Assembly: GCF_003430825.1 (NCBI RefSeq)
Contig: NZ_CP024047.1
Coordinates: 620,001 to 684,000 of the forward strand
Reading direction: 5' to 3'
From: Natrarchaeobaculum sulfurireducens
GTDB lineage: Archaea > Halobacteriota > Halobacteria > Halobacteriales > Natrialbaceae
DNA length: 64,000 nt
The position numbers and the translations under genes were made by a program. A model generated the notes under the pieces. That model was given only the letters and a program-made list of their open reading frames with translations, was not told the DNA's origin and made no database searches. Every line of letters starts with the position of its first letter. Position 1 is the stretch's first letter. Positions 8,224-17,265 of the stretch are shown one piece after another.

Positions 8224-9366
8224 ATGGACTTCCAACTCACAGACGAGCAGCGACAGATCGCCGAGATGGTCAGCGATTTCGTCGACGAAGAGATCGTCCC
8301 GGTGGCCGAGGAGATCGACAAAGAAGACGAGTTCCCACACGACCTCGTCGACGAACTCGCCGAACTCGGCCTGATGGGGATGCCGTTCCCCGAAGAGTAC
8401 GGCGGGGCCGGTCTCGACTACCACGCGTACCCGGCCGCCCTCGAGGAGATCTCTCGCGGCTCCGGCGGCCTCGGAACGATCGTCGCCGCCCACATTTCGC
8501 TCGCCGGCAACATGGTCTATGCGTTCGGGGACGAAACCCAGAAAGAAGAATACCTTACGCCACTGGCAGAGGGCACTGACATCGGCGCGTTCGCTCTCTC
8601 GGAAGCCAGCGCCGGTAGTGACGTCCCCTCGATGGTGACGACGGCCGAGAAAGACGGCGACGGCTACCTGATCAACGGCGAGAAGCTCTGGATCTCGAAC
8701 GGCTCGGTCGCAGACACCGTCACGGTGTTCGCCAAAACCGACCCCGATGCCGGCAACAAAGGCATCTCGTCGTTTATCGTCCGTCCCGACGAGGACGACG
8801 GGTTCATCGTGGAGGGTACTGAGGACAAACTCGGCGACAAGGGTTGTCCGACCGCCGAACTCCGCTTTGACGACCTGTGGGTGCCCGAAGATCGCCTGCT
8901 CGGCGAGGAAGGTGACGGCTTCGTCCAGGCACTGAAGACGTTAAACGGGGGTCGCATCACCATCGCTGCCCGTTCGGTCGGTATCGCCCAGGCCGCACTT
9001 GACGAAGCCGTCTCGTACGCCAACGAGCGCGAACAGTTCGGTCAGTCCATCGGCGAATTCCAGGCAATTCAGCACAAACTCGCGGACATGGATACGAAAA
9101 CGCGTGCTGCACGGCTGCTCATGCACTCTGCGGCGGACAAGAAGATTCGCGGCGAGAACTTCATCAAGGAGGCTGCACAGGCGAAACTGTACGCCAGCGA
9201 GGTCTCACGCGAAGTCGCAAACGAGGGGATCCAGATCCACGGTGGCTACGGCTACACCAAAGACTTCCCGGCCGAGCGGTTCTACCGCGACGCCAAACTC
9301 AACGAGATCTACGAGGGAACCAGCGAAGTGTTGCGAAACACGATCGCCGCACAACTGCTGAACTGA
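8224..9366 (+). CDS. Acyl-CoA dehydrogenase
   Basis: This 380-residue FAD enzyme oxidises acyl-CoA to 2-enoyl-CoA and would pass electrons to an ETF. The family signature AFALSEASAGSD lies near residue 123. The catalytic base is probably Glu364 in IYEGTSEV, the position used by short/medium-chain enzymes. The start MDFQLTDEQR (8224) is chosen; the frame is open upstream, but this is the conserved beginning. A second member of the family, on the other strand at 23.1-24.2 kb, has the same catalytic motif. Convergent with meaB, which ends at 9424. Confidence 0.92.
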   Translation: MDFQLTDEQRQIAEMVSDFVDEEIVPVAEEIDKEDEFPHDLVDELAELGLMGMPFPEEYGGAGLDYHAYPAALEEISRGSGGLGTIVAAHISLAGNMVYAFGDETQKEEYLTPLAEGTDIGAFALSEASAGSDVPSMVTTAEKDGDGYLINGEKLWISNGSVADTVTVFAKTDPDAGNKGISSFIVRPDEDDGFIVEGTEDKLGDKGCPTAELRFDDLWVPEDRLLGEEGDGFVQALKTLNGGRITIAARSVGIAQAALDEAVSYANEREQFGQSIGEFQAIQHKLADMDTKTRAARLLMHSAADKKIRGENFIKEAAQAKLYASEVSREVANEGIQIHGGYGYTKDFPAERFYRDAKLNEIYEGTSEVLRNTIAAQLLN

Positions 9367-9423
9367 CGACGCAGTCGAACGGTGTCGGCCACAGAGACGG
9401 TTACATCGCCTTTTTCGCGTCGA

Positions 9424-10506
9424 TCAGTTGGGTTGGCCGTCGTTCCCAACAGTTGCCCGGCCCTCCGCTCGTAACTCGCCGAGACACGTCTCGAACGGCT
9501 CGAGAACCTCGTCGGCGATCGTGTACGGGTCGCTCTCTTTTGCCACGACGGCGTCGACGTACGCCTCGAGTCCGCCACGGGCCTCGAGTTCGTCGGCGAG
9601 GAGTTCCGCGGTGTCTTCACGCAGCAGCGTTCGGATCTCCTCGGCGTACCGCTTCCGGGCCGAATTCTGGAGTTCGCCCGTCTCGGCCAGCCACGAGACG
9701 TGGTCGTCGAACGTCTCGAGCAGGTCGTCGACGCCCGCCGCGTCGGTGGCCACCGTCTCGACGATCGGCGGCGTCCAGTCGTCTTCGCCCGTGCCGTCGA
9801 GGTCGAGGTCGTAGTCGGCCATCGCGTCGGGGCCGTGGTGGCCCGTATCCGGCGCGTCGCTCGCCACCATAATCATCTCCCGGAGCTCTGTGACCGTCAT
9901 GTCGGCGCCGTCTTTGTCGGCTTTGTTCACGACGAAGACGTCGGCGATCTCGAGGATACCGGCTTTGAGCATCTGGATGTCGTCGCCCGATCCCGGCGGA
10001 ACGAGCACCGCGACCGTGTCGGCGGTTTTGACGATGTCGATCTCGTTCTGGCCGGCGCCGACCGTCTCGATGATGATCTTGTCCTTGCCGAACGCATCGA
10101 GCGCACGGACGGCGTCGGTCGTCGCCGTCGAGAGGCCGCCGAGCGAGCCACGGGCGGACATCGACCGGAAGAAGACGTCCATATCGCCGACGTTCGATGC
10201 CATCCGGATCCGGTCGCCGAGAACGGCACCGCCGGTAAACGGCGAAGAGGGGTCGATCGCGATAACGCCGACGGTGTGGCCCCGATCACGGTAGGTCTTC
10301 GCGAGCTTGTCGACGAGCGTCGACTTGCCGGCTCCGGGCGAGCCGGTGATCCCGATGACGTCCGCATCGCCAGTGTGGGCGTGGAGTTGCGAGACCAGAT
10401 CTCGATAGCCCGGCGAGTGGTTCTCGATCTTCGAGATGACACGGGCGAGCGCCCGGTGTTTGCCCTCGAGCAGTTCGGTGAGTAGTCGTTCGTCGTCGTC
10501 GGTCAT
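9424..10506 (-). CDS. meaB: Methylmalonyl-CoA mutase-associated GTPase (MeaB/ArgK family)
   Basis: This 360-residue G3E-type P-loop GTPase loads and protects the B12 cofactor of methylmalonyl-CoA mutase. The Walker A motif GSPGAGKST is at about residues 55-63; IAIDPSSPF and the GTP-binding NKAD are also present. The C-terminal part is helical and acidic, as in MeaB dimers. Its start overlaps the stop of the mutase small subunit by four bases, so the two are translationally coupled, which fits the chaperone role. Earlier databases call this family ArgK; that function is not supported here. Confidence 0.93.
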   Translation of the reverse strand: MTDDDERLLTELLEGKHRALARVISKIENHSPGYRDLVSQLHAHTGDADVIGITGSPGAGKSTLVDKLAKTYRDRGHTVGVIAIDPSSPFTGGAVLGDRIRMASNVGDMDVFFRSMSARGSLGGLSTATTDAVRALDAFGKDKIIIETVGAGQNEIDIVKTADTVAVLVPPGSGDDIQMLKAGILEIADVFVVNKADKDGADMTVTELREMIMVASDAPDTGHHGPDAMADYDLDLDGTGEDDWTPPIVETVATDAAGVDDLLETFDDHVSWLAETGELQNSARKRYAEEIRTLLREDTAELLADELEARGGLEAYVDAVVAKESDPYTIADEVLEPFETCLGELRAEGRATVGNDGQPN

Positions 10507-10919
10507 CGTTCTGGGGCGTTCTCACGGACGAATTCGACGATGTCTTCGATCGACGTTCCGGGGCCGAAGATTTCGGCGACCCCCTGTTCTTCCAGCCCAG
10601 GGCGGTCCTCCTCGGGAATAACACCACCGACCAGCACGAGCGTGTCGTCTTTGGCGTCGTACTCCTCGAGGCCGTCCATGATCTTGGGGACCAGGGTGTC
10701 GTGGGCGCCCGAGAGGATGGAGATACCCAGCACGTCGACGTCCTCCTGAACCGAAGCCTGAACGATTTCGTCGGGTGCCTTATGAAGCCCGGAGTAGATC
10801 ACTTCGAAGCCGGCATCGCGGAACGCCCGCGCGATGACATGAGCGCCACGGTCGTGGCCATCGAGTCCGACTTTTGCGACCATACAACGAATTGTCCGTT
10901 GGGTGTCCTCACGACTCAT
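10503..10919 (-). CDS. Methylmalonyl-CoA mutase small (cobalamin-binding) subunit
   Basis: This 138-residue protein is a free-standing B12-binding domain. Asp20, His22 and Gly25 form the DxHxxG motif (DGHDRG), whose His ligates cobalt in the base-off mode. The SxL segment (SILSGAHD) and GG segment (VLVGGVIP) follow in the expected order. It would pair with the large subunit encoded at 11643-13343; together they interconvert methylmalonyl-CoA and succinyl-CoA, the last step of propionate entry into the TCA cycle. A GNAT gene on the opposite strand separates the two subunits. An internal ATG at 10883 is an alternative start. Confidence 0.93.
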   Translation of the reverse strand: MSREDTQRTIRCMVAKVGLDGHDRGAHVIARAFRDAGFEVIYSGLHKAPDEIVQASVQEDVDVLGISILSGAHDTLVPKIMDGLEEYDAKDDTLVLVGGVIPEEDRPGLEEQGVAEIFGPGTSIEDIVEFVRENAPER

Positions 10920-11045
10920 GACTCAGGATTTTCGCGGGCACCCATGACTCTAACGGAACGTCCGGACGGCTGAATAGACGAGTCGTCGACAGCGACCGAT
11001 CCTGCTCGAGGAAACAATTACTGCCACGTAGGTCAATGATACCAC

Positions 11046-11543
11046 ATGGCAGTACGCGACGCAACCACCGACGACGTCGACGCGATCCGAGAGGTCGCAG
11101 AACGCTCCTGGACGGCGGACTATCCTGACATCCTGAGCCGAGAGTCGATCCAGGAGGGTCTCGATGACTGGTACGCAGACCGACGGATCGAAGATTCGAT
11201 CATCTGGTCGCGTGCGCTCATGCTCGTCGTCGAACGCGACGAAGGGATCGTCGGCTTCGCTCACGCGACCTGGGACGTCGACGAGACGGACGGAAACATC
11301 CTGCGCGTCTACGTCGACCCCGACCACCGCGGTGTGGGAATCGGCTCCGACCTGCTCGAGGCGACGCGCGATCGACTGTTCGACATCGGCGTCGAACGGA
11401 TCAAGGCGATGGTCCTCGAGAAAAACGACCTCGGGAACGCCTTTTACCGGGGGTTCGGCTTCGAGAAAACCGACACACAGCAGATCCAGATCGGAAGAGA
11501 AAGCTACGTCGAGTGTACGTACACGCTCGATCGAGAGGGATAG
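11046..11543 (+). CDS. GNAT family N-acetyltransferase
   Basis: This 165-residue protein moves an acetyl group from acetyl-CoA to an unknown amine. The acetyl-CoA loop is visible in VDPDHRGVGIGSDLLEATRD, followed by the typical NALGNAF-like segment KNDLGNAFYRGFGFEKT. It begins with MAVRDATTDDVDAI. It lies between the two mutase subunit genes but on the other strand, diverging from the small subunit and convergent with the large one. Substrate unknown; a link to mutase or to protein acetylation is only a thought. Confidence 0.85.
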   Translation: MAVRDATTDDVDAIREVAERSWTADYPDILSRESIQEGLDDWYADRRIEDSIIWSRALMLVVERDEGIVGFAHATWDVDETDGNILRVYVDPDHRGVGIGSDLLEATRDRLFDIGVERIKAMVLEKNDLGNAFYRGFGFEKTDTQQIQIGRESYVECTYTLDREG

Positions 11544-11642
11544 CGGTAACCGGCCTCCGGATAGGTCGTGTGTCGTCGGCCGGAGACGCGTTCTGCAGTC
11601 GTATCGGTCGTCGACGAGTAAGGCGGAACGGCGGGGCGTCGG

Positions 11643-13343
11643 TCAGACGGGGCTGATCTCCTCGCGGTAGGCACCGTGGTGATCTTCGAAGATCTGCATG
11701 ATCTCGCCCATCGTCGCGTACGCTTTCACCGCGTCGATGATGTACGGCATGACGTTTTCTTCGGACTCGATGGCCGCAGAGAGCGCCTCGAGCGTCGCGT
11801 CGACGTCCTCGTCGTCTCGGTCGGCTTTGACCGACTCGAGTCTGTTCAGCTGGCGGTCGCGGGTCGTCTCGTCGATGTGGAGGATCTCCGGCGAGGTGTC
11901 CTCCTCGATGGTGTACTCGTTGACGCCGACGACCACTTCCTCGCCGCGTTCGACGCGTTGTTGATACTCGTAGCTGGATTCTTGAATCTCGCGGTGGTAG
12001 TAGCCCTGGTCGATTCCCTCGAGAACGCCGTCGCGGACGGAACCGTCGCCCATCTCCTTGATCTCCTCGAGGTAGCCCATGATCTCGGCTTCCATCTCAT
12101 TGGTCAGCGTCTCGATCGCGAAGCTGCCGCCCATCGGGTCGACGATGTCGGCTGCGCCGGACTCTTCGGCGATGATCTGTTGGGTGCGTAAGGCGACGCG
12201 GACAGCCTTCTCACTGGGCAGCGCGAGCGCCTCGTCGAAGCTGTTGGTGTGCAGCGACTGCGTGCCGCCAAGGACGCCCGCCAGCGCCTGGATCGTGACG
12301 CGGACGATGTTGTTGAGCGGTTGCTGGGCAGTCAGCGACTGGCCGGCCGTCTGGGTGTGGAACTTGAGCCGCTTGGATTCGGACCGTTCGGCTCCGTACC
12401 ACTCTTCCATCACGTGGGCGTAGATGCGACGTGACGCACGGAACTTCGCGATCTCCTCGAAGATCGAGTTGTGTGAGTTGAAGAAAAACGAGAGCAACGG
12501 CCCGAACTCGTCGACGTCGAGCCCGCGGTCGATGCTGTCTTCGACGTAGGCGAAACCGTCGGCGAGGGTGAACGCCGCTTCCTGGGCGGCCGTCGATCCC
12601 GCCTCACGGATGTGATAGCCCGAGATGGAGACCGGGTGGAACTTCGGCGTCTCGTCGACGGCGAACTCGATGGTGTCGGTGACGACTTTGAGCGACGGCT
12701 CCGGCGGGACGACCCACTCCTTCTGTGCGATGAACTCCTTTAACATGTCGTTCTGGAGCGTCCCCCTGATTTTGTCGCGTGGAACACCTTGCTGGTCGGC
12801 GAGAGCGACGTACATCGCATAGATGACGGCGGCGGAGGGATTGATCGTAAACGACGTCGACACTTCACCGATGTCGATGCCGTCGAACAGGATCTCCATG
12901 TCGGCCAGCGTATCGACGGCGACCCCTTCTTTTCCGACTTCGCCCTCGCTCATCGGATGATCGGAGTCGAGTCCCATCAGGGAGGGCATGTCGAACGCCG
13001 TCGAGAGACCGGTCTGACCCTGGTCGATCAGGTAGTGGAATCGCTCGTTGGTCTCTTCTGCGGTCCCGAAGCCGGCGAACTGGCGCATCGTCCAGGTCCG
13101 CCCACGATACATCGTCGGGTACGGGCCTCTGGTGTACGGTGGTTCACCGGGAAAGCCGAGCTCCTCCTCGAAATCGAGATCGGCGATGTCCTCCGGGGTG
13201 TAGAGCCGGTCAACCTCGAGATTCGAGACCGTCGCGAATCGATCCTGACGTTCGCCGTGGCGCTCGAGGATCGGCTCGAGCGATTCCGTCTCCCACTGCT
13301 CCCGTTGCTCACGGATATCCGCCAGCTCTTGCTCGTCAAACAT
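11643..13343 (-). CDS. Methylmalonyl-CoA mutase large (substrate-binding) subunit
   Basis: This 566-residue TIM-barrel subunit binds methylmalonyl-CoA. Family features are PYTRGPYPTMYRGRTWTMRQ near residue 75, TFTINPSAAVIYAMYVA-like helices, the segment RIYAHVMEEWYGA and FHTQTAGQSLTAQQP. The barrel is complete, and the B12 domain is a separate protein (10503-10919), the usual archaeal arrangement. An alternative is another acyl-CoA mutase such as isobutyryl-CoA mutase, but MeaB and the surrounding genes favour methylmalonyl-CoA. The ATG at 13343 starts MFDEQELADI. A TATA-like CTTTAG lies about 25-30 bases upstream. Confidence 0.92.
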   Translation of the reverse strand: MFDEQELADIREQREQWETESLEPILERHGERQDRFATVSNLEVDRLYTPEDIADLDFEEELGFPGEPPYTRGPYPTMYRGRTWTMRQFAGFGTAEETNERFHYLIDQGQTGLSTAFDMPSLMGLDSDHPMSEGEVGKEGVAVDTLADMEILFDGIDIGEVSTSFTINPSAAVIYAMYVALADQQGVPRDKIRGTLQNDMLKEFIAQKEWVVPPEPSLKVVTDTIEFAVDETPKFHPVSISGYHIREAGSTAAQEAAFTLADGFAYVEDSIDRGLDVDEFGPLLSFFFNSHNSIFEEIAKFRASRRIYAHVMEEWYGAERSESKRLKFHTQTAGQSLTAQQPLNNIVRVTIQALAGVLGGTQSLHTNSFDEALALPSEKAVRVALRTQQIIAEESGAADIVDPMGGSFAIETLTNEMEAEIMGYLEEIKEMGDGSVRDGVLEGIDQGYYHREIQESSYEYQQRVERGEEVVVGVNEYTIEEDTSPEILHIDETTRDRQLNRLESVKADRDDEDVDATLEALSAAIESEENVMPYIIDAVKAYATMGEIMQIFEDHHGAYREEISPV

Positions 13344-13411
13344 TAGTATGATTATCTATGCCAGGATTCTAAAGTCTTGTTATTGCCACCCGGATAATTG
13401 ATCACGTATGA

Positions 13412-13618
13412 TTGGCCGGGCGTGTGTACACCGGGCTCGAGCGCCTCATCGGACCGAAACTGGCAGTCTACCGGCTGGATTGGAACGAACGGTTGGCCCG
13501 CTGGACCGGGAGAGACAGCCGGACCGGGAGCGGACCGGACACCGCGAGACGGCCGCCGAGTTTCGTCGTCGAGACACCTGTTGATACCCGCCGAGTGGTA
13601 GATATCCACAATCATTAA
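13412..13618 (+). CDS. Doubtful small ORF, function unknown
   Basis: A 68-codon frame (TTG start at 13412, or GTG at 13421) has better codon use in its first half than the other frames here and reads GLERLIGPKLAVYRLDWNER, with an Arg-rich middle. It fills the gap between the mutase gene and the first uspA gene. I know no relative. The low-complexity second half and the lack of an ATG make it weak. Confidence 0.2.
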   Translation: MAGRVYTGLERLIGPKLAVYRLDWNERLARWTGRDSRTGSGPDTARRPPSFVVETPVDTRRVVDIHNH

Positions 13619-13642
13619 GTACCAACCAGGCGAGAATTACGT

Positions 13643-14074
13643 ATGCACACGTTTTTATTACCGATCGACGAGAGCGAAACTCGTGCAGAACGGGCGGCAA
13701 ACACCGTTCTCGAGCTTCCCGGCAGCACCGAGGAGAAAGCCGTACTGTTGTTGAACGTCTCCGAGTCAACGAAACAGCCCTGGCTCCAGGAGTTCGAAGC
13801 CCAGCGAGCGGACGGAGCCTCGGAACCGTCACTTCCCGACAGCACGAACGCGGCCTATCAGCTCCTCGAGGAGGCGGGCGTCGCCGTCGAAACCCGTCTT
13901 GAAGAAGGTGACGTCACCGAATGCATTCTCGAGGTCGCCGACGACGTCGACGCCGACAGCATCATCATGAGTGGACGACAGAAGAGCGCAACCGGGAAGG
14001 TCCTGTTCGGGAGCATTACCCAGTCCGTCTTGCTCAACACGGACCGGCCTGTGACCGTCCTGATGAGCGACTGA
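13643..14074 (+). CDS. Universal stress protein (UspA family), first of a tandem pair
   Basis: This 143-residue single Usp domain starts MHTFLLPIDESETRAERAAN. The ATP-binding loop is recognisable near the C terminus in TGKVLFGSITQSV, with a Ser/Thr-rich end. The second copy at 14224 is clearly paralogous, with the same opening pattern. A TATA-like TTAAGTA at about 13614-13620 sits 23-29 bases before the ATG, so the mRNA is probably leaderless. Usp genes often lie next to carboxylate symporters in haloarchaea, as here; a role in tuning the transporter is inference. Confidence 0.88.
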   Translation: MHTFLLPIDESETRAERAANTVLELPGSTEEKAVLLLNVSESTKQPWLQEFEAQRADGASEPSLPDSTNAAYQLLEEAGVAVETRLEEGDVTECILEVADDVDADSIIMSGRQKSATGKVLFGSITQSVLLNTDRPVTVLMSD

Positions 14075-14223
14075 CCGTCGGGTTCGACTCGCCAGCTACG
14101 CAGGTCTTTTCGACGACGCTCCGTGCAGAGTGTACCAGTTGAGTCGACTCCAGAGCGTTGCTGTTCCGGACGGTCACCCGAGGCTGAATAAACCATATCC
14201 CCGATGACAAGGTAGATGGTACC

Positions 14224-14658
14224 ATGTATACAGCACTGGTGCCAGTCGACGAGAGCGAAACGCGAGCGAGGCGAGCAGCGAACGTCGTTACGTCGTTACC
14301 CGGTAAAAGCGACGAACTCAACGTCGTCTTGCTGAGCGTCTCCGAGAAGAAACAACAGCCCTGGTTCACCGAAGCAGAGATCAACACGACGGAGGGGCAG
14401 CCGGATCAGTCCGTCGCACCGGAAAGCGTGGACGTCGCCTACGAGATCCTCGAGAACCACGGTGCCTCGGTCGAGAAGCGATACGAGTACGGCGATCCCC
14501 CAAAACGCATTCTCGCGGTCGCCGAGGAGATCGTCGCCGACGTCATCGTGATGTGTAGCCGGCGCCAGAGTCCGACCGGGAAAGCGTTGTTCGGAAGCGT
14601 CACCCAGTCGGTGATGCTCGAGAGTCAGCGCCCGATCGTGTTGTTGATGGACGAGTGA
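14224..14658 (+). CDS. Universal stress protein (UspA family), second of a tandem pair
   Basis: This 144-residue Usp domain is a paralogue of the preceding gene: both open with VDESETRA and carry TGKALFGSVTQSV-type ATP loops. The 149-bp spacer contains its own TATA-like TGAATAAACC (about 14184-14193), so it may be expressed separately. The middle of the protein (KKQQPWFTEAEI) differs most from the first copy. It converges with the small membrane protein gene ending at 14751. Confidence 0.88.
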   Translation: MYTALVPVDESETRARRAANVVTSLPGKSDELNVVLLSVSEKKQQPWFTEAEINTTEGQPDQSVAPESVDVAYEILENHGASVEKRYEYGDPPKRILAVAEEIVADVIVMCSRRQSPTGKALFGSVTQSVMLESQRPIVLLMDE

Positions 14659-14750
14659 GGACGGGACCTCGCGTCTCGAGGTCGCCCGCGAATCGGTGTC
14701 GAACAAGGGACGAACCGGCCACGGCGGACAGTTGCGACCAGCGGCCGCAG

Positions 14751-14915
14751 TCAGTCGGCCTTGTGGTACTCGTAGTAGCTGAACACGGCCAGCATGATCC
14801 AGCCAATCGCGATCACGCCGGTGATCCGGTTCTCGTTCGAGACGGCGAGTGCGGCCGTTCCGATACCGATGAGTAGCCAGAGGGCGGTCCCGAGCAGTGT
14901 TCCGAAGAGTTTCAT
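14751..14915 (-). CDS. Small two-span membrane protein next to the symporter
   Basis: This 54-residue protein starts MKLFGTLLGTALWLLIGIG and has two hydrophobic stretches (about residues 5-23 and 31-47) ending in YYEYHKAD. It lies 16 bp behind the sodium symporter stop on the same strand, so it is likely the third gene of the operon small subunit - symporter - small protein. Codon use fits a real gene. The family is unknown to me; an accessory subunit of the transporter is a guess from position. Confidence 0.6.
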   Translation of the reverse strand: MKLFGTLLGTALWLLIGIGTAALAVSNENRITGVIAIGWIMLAVFSYYEYHKAD

Positions 14916-14931
14916 AAGTTGAACTCCCCGA

Positions 14932-16608
14932 TTACCAGGGCTGGATGCCCCACCAGAGGATCGGGAGCATCAACAGTGCCAGGATGATAAGTGGCATAGC
15001 ACTCGTAAAGCGTTCGACGTCGTCGTCGGGGTAGCCGTGCATCTCGTTGATCAAAGCACGGTTAGACTCGGGGTCGACACCGAGAGAGTCGATGCGCTCG
15101 GCGACGAGCGAGACGACGATGAACGTCAGCATCGACAGCGGGAACGCGATCATGATCGCGTCGATCCCGAGGTCGGCCGTCAGTCCCTCACCACCAGCGC
15201 CGATCCCACCAAACGCGTGCGGCGAAAGGACGATGACGGTGACGAAACCGACGATACTCGACGCGATCGCCCCGTAGCGGTTCACGCGGGCCGACCAGAC
15301 GCCAAGAACGATCACGGGCGTGATCGCGGCGGCACTGATCGCAAACGCCCACAGGATACTGACGACGAGGAACGCTGGCGGGTTCAGCGCGATGAGCGCG
15401 ATGACGAGTCCGGCACCGATGACGGACGCGTAGCCGAACTGCGTCTTACGGTCTTCCGTGATCTCGAGTTCGAACGCCTCGATGACGTCGTTGGCGACGG
15501 CGGCACTGATCGCGAGCATGTGGCCGCTGACGGTCGAGAGACCGCCTGCAACGGCACCGGCGACCACGTAGCCAGTGATCGTATCGCCACCGAACGCGAA
15601 GTTCAGGTAGAAGATCATCTTGTCGAAGTCGGCCTCGTCGACCGTGTCGATAAGCCCCTCCTGGGTGAGCCACATGACGCCCGCGAACGCGACGGCGTAG
15701 ACGGTCGCGAACATCAGGGCACTGACGGCGACGAACCAGAACACCGTCTTTCGGCCAGCCTCGACGTCACGGCTGGTGAAGATGCGCTGTGCGAGGTGGG
15801 GCATCCCGATCGGCCCCAGTGCCATCGCCAGGAACATCGCGAAGTACCAGCGGGTGTCGAACGTCATGTCGAAGAAGCCGGGCTGGGCGGCCTCCATCTC
15901 CGGGACGAGGTCACCGTAGCCAAGCGGCGGGAAGAACCAGCCAGTCGATCCGAGCTGGTTGAGCACCAGCATCATCGGGAAGAACGCTGCCGTTAGCATG
16001 AGCCAGAACTGCAGTGCGGAGTTGTACGAAACACCCCACATTCCGGATATGACGACGTATCCGGTGACGAGCGCCGCGATGACGAACAGCGAGAGAGTGT
16101 AATCCCACCCGAAGAGGATCTCCGCGATCTGTGCGAGACCGATGAACTGGCCGAGCGCATACATCAACATCACGAAGACGATGAGCAGCGCCATCACGAC
16201 GGACATCGAGTTGCCATACCGGTCCTTACAGAACGTCGCTGGCGTGTACGATCCCAGCCGACGGAGCGTCTGTCCGTAGAGGATGACGATCAGCGGGATC
16301 GACAGCAGGAAGTTCGTCCACATCGCGAGAAACGGGATCTGGACCTGCACCATCAGAGCGATGACACCCATAAACGTCGCTAAACTCTCCCACGTCGCCG
16401 AGATCGCCGAGCCGTTGACGAACGGGCCGATCGTCCTGCCAGCGACCATGTAGTCGTCGGTCCCCTGGATCCGCTTTTTCATCACGTAGCTGATCGCATA
16501 GTACGCGACGAAGGTGATCGCGATGAAAAACAGCGGGGCCAACAACGTATCGAACGTCGTCTGGAACGGATAGTCCTCTGCAGGCGCTACCTCGAGCGGA
16601 CTAATCAT
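14932..16608 (-). CDS. Sodium:solute symporter (SSS family), probably carboxylate uptake
   Basis: This 558-residue membrane protein has about 13 helices. The SSS hallmarks are the N-terminal DDYMVAGRTIGPFVNGSAISA region, the fold around TYTPATFCKDRYG-like sequence, and the sodium-site helix with GGLSTVSGHMLAISAAVAND. The closest functional group is the ActP-type acetate/propionate/pyruvate permeases. A start at ATG 16608 (MISPLEVAPAEDY) overlaps the upstream small gene by eight bases; a GTG at 16617 is an alternative. Position among acyl-CoA genes suggests it imports the acid that they degrade. Substrate not proven. Confidence 0.9.
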   Translation of the reverse strand: MISPLEVAPAEDYPFQTTFDTLLAPLFFIAITFVAYYAISYVMKKRIQGTDDYMVAGRTIGPFVNGSAISATWESLATFMGVIALMVQVQIPFLAMWTNFLLSIPLIVILYGQTLRRLGSYTPATFCKDRYGNSMSVVMALLIVFVMLMYALGQFIGLAQIAEILFGWDYTLSLFVIAALVTGYVVISGMWGVSYNSALQFWLMLTAAFFPMMLVLNQLGSTGWFFPPLGYGDLVPEMEAAQPGFFDMTFDTRWYFAMFLAMALGPIGMPHLAQRIFTSRDVEAGRKTVFWFVAVSALMFATVYAVAFAGVMWLTQEGLIDTVDEADFDKMIFYLNFAFGGDTITGYVVAGAVAGGLSTVSGHMLAISAAVANDVIEAFELEITEDRKTQFGYASVIGAGLVIALIALNPPAFLVVSILWAFAISAAAITPVIVLGVWSARVNRYGAIASSIVGFVTVIVLSPHAFGGIGAGGEGLTADLGIDAIMIAFPLSMLTFIVVSLVAERIDSLGVDPESNRALINEMHGYPDDDVERFTSAMPLIILALLMLPILWWGIQPW

Positions 16609-16897
16609 CGCTATCACCTGCCTCGGCGACTTCCGCCGGAGCCGCCTCTCCTGCGGCGGCTTTCATCTGTGCTTTCTCGTCCATGATCGAACTGGTGACG
16701 TACCGGTAGTACCCCCAGTACAGGACGAACATCGTTGCTGGTCCACCCGCAACCAGCCAGAAGTAATGAAACGGGAACCCGAGGACTCTGAAGTCGGGCG
16801 TCCCGAACATCGTGAACCAGATACCCCCGTGTATGACGGCAGAGAGCGCCAGAAACGCACCTACCGTTGCCAATGCCTCTTTGGTATGCGTCTGCAT
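16601..16897 (-). CDS. Small membrane partner of the sodium:solute symporter (DUF4212/DUF3311-like)
   Basis: This 98-residue protein has two hydrophobic helices (about 8-30 and 42-66). The segment LGFPFHYFWLVAGGP matches the style of small proteins that precede SSS transporters. The C-terminal tail is Ala/Glu-rich. It overlaps the symporter start by eight bases, implying coupled translation. ATG at 16897 (MQTHTKEALA) is preferred over GTG at 16906. AT-rich promoter DNA lies upstream at 16910-16980. Confidence 0.75.
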   Translation of the reverse strand: MQTHTKEALATVGAFLALSAVIHGGIWFTMFGTPDFRVLGFPFHYFWLVAGGPATMFVLYWGYYRYVTSSIMDEKAQMKAAAGEAAPAEVAEAGDSDD

Positions 16898-17265
16898 ATA
16901 GGCCACATCTTATTCCGGCTATTAAATAATTATGGGAGTTACCTCGAGAAGATCATTATATAATTCCAAACACATATATACGGCCTAGAGTAGATTTCGT
17001 GAGGGAACATAGTAACAACTGCACCGAGTCACACACTGATCGCCGATCCGTCTGGCGGGCAGGTACGCACTGACGTGCAGCGGCTACTATCGCTGACGAC
17101 GGCTGTACAGAAACGCAGCCACATCGTCGACGCCAGTCAGCCCCCGTCTTCGACGAGTCGGGAGCTATCGACACACTGGCCAGAGACGAATTACGCCCAC
17201 ACTCGCTGTGAGACGATCACTCGCATGACAACACGTTTGTACGCTTCCGACGATGGGGCAAACGA
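16898..17265. other. Divergent intergenic region between the symporter operon and the enoyl-CoA hydratase
   Basis: This stretch holds AT-rich promoter DNA for the symporter operon (about 16910-16985), then dispersed-repeat copy A (17009-17090), then about 175 bases without any feature I can support. Short open frames here are shadows of the repeat. Confidence 0.5.
17009..17090 (+). repeat. Dispersed hairpin element, copy A
   Basis: This 82-bp element shares the blocks AACTGCACCGAG, CACACTGATCGCCGATC, CTGGCGGGCAGGT and TGACGTGCAG with copies at 38.5, 42.8, 50.0 and 61.9 kb. Its ends, TAGTAACAACTGCAC and the inverse of GTGCAGCGGCTACTA, pair with each other. It lies between divergent genes, 176 bp ahead of the enoyl-CoA hydratase. 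Confidence 0.88.

Noticed and set aside
10907-13400. B12 riboswitch at the mutase genes
   Set aside because: No conserved B12-box sequence is seen and the leaders are too short.
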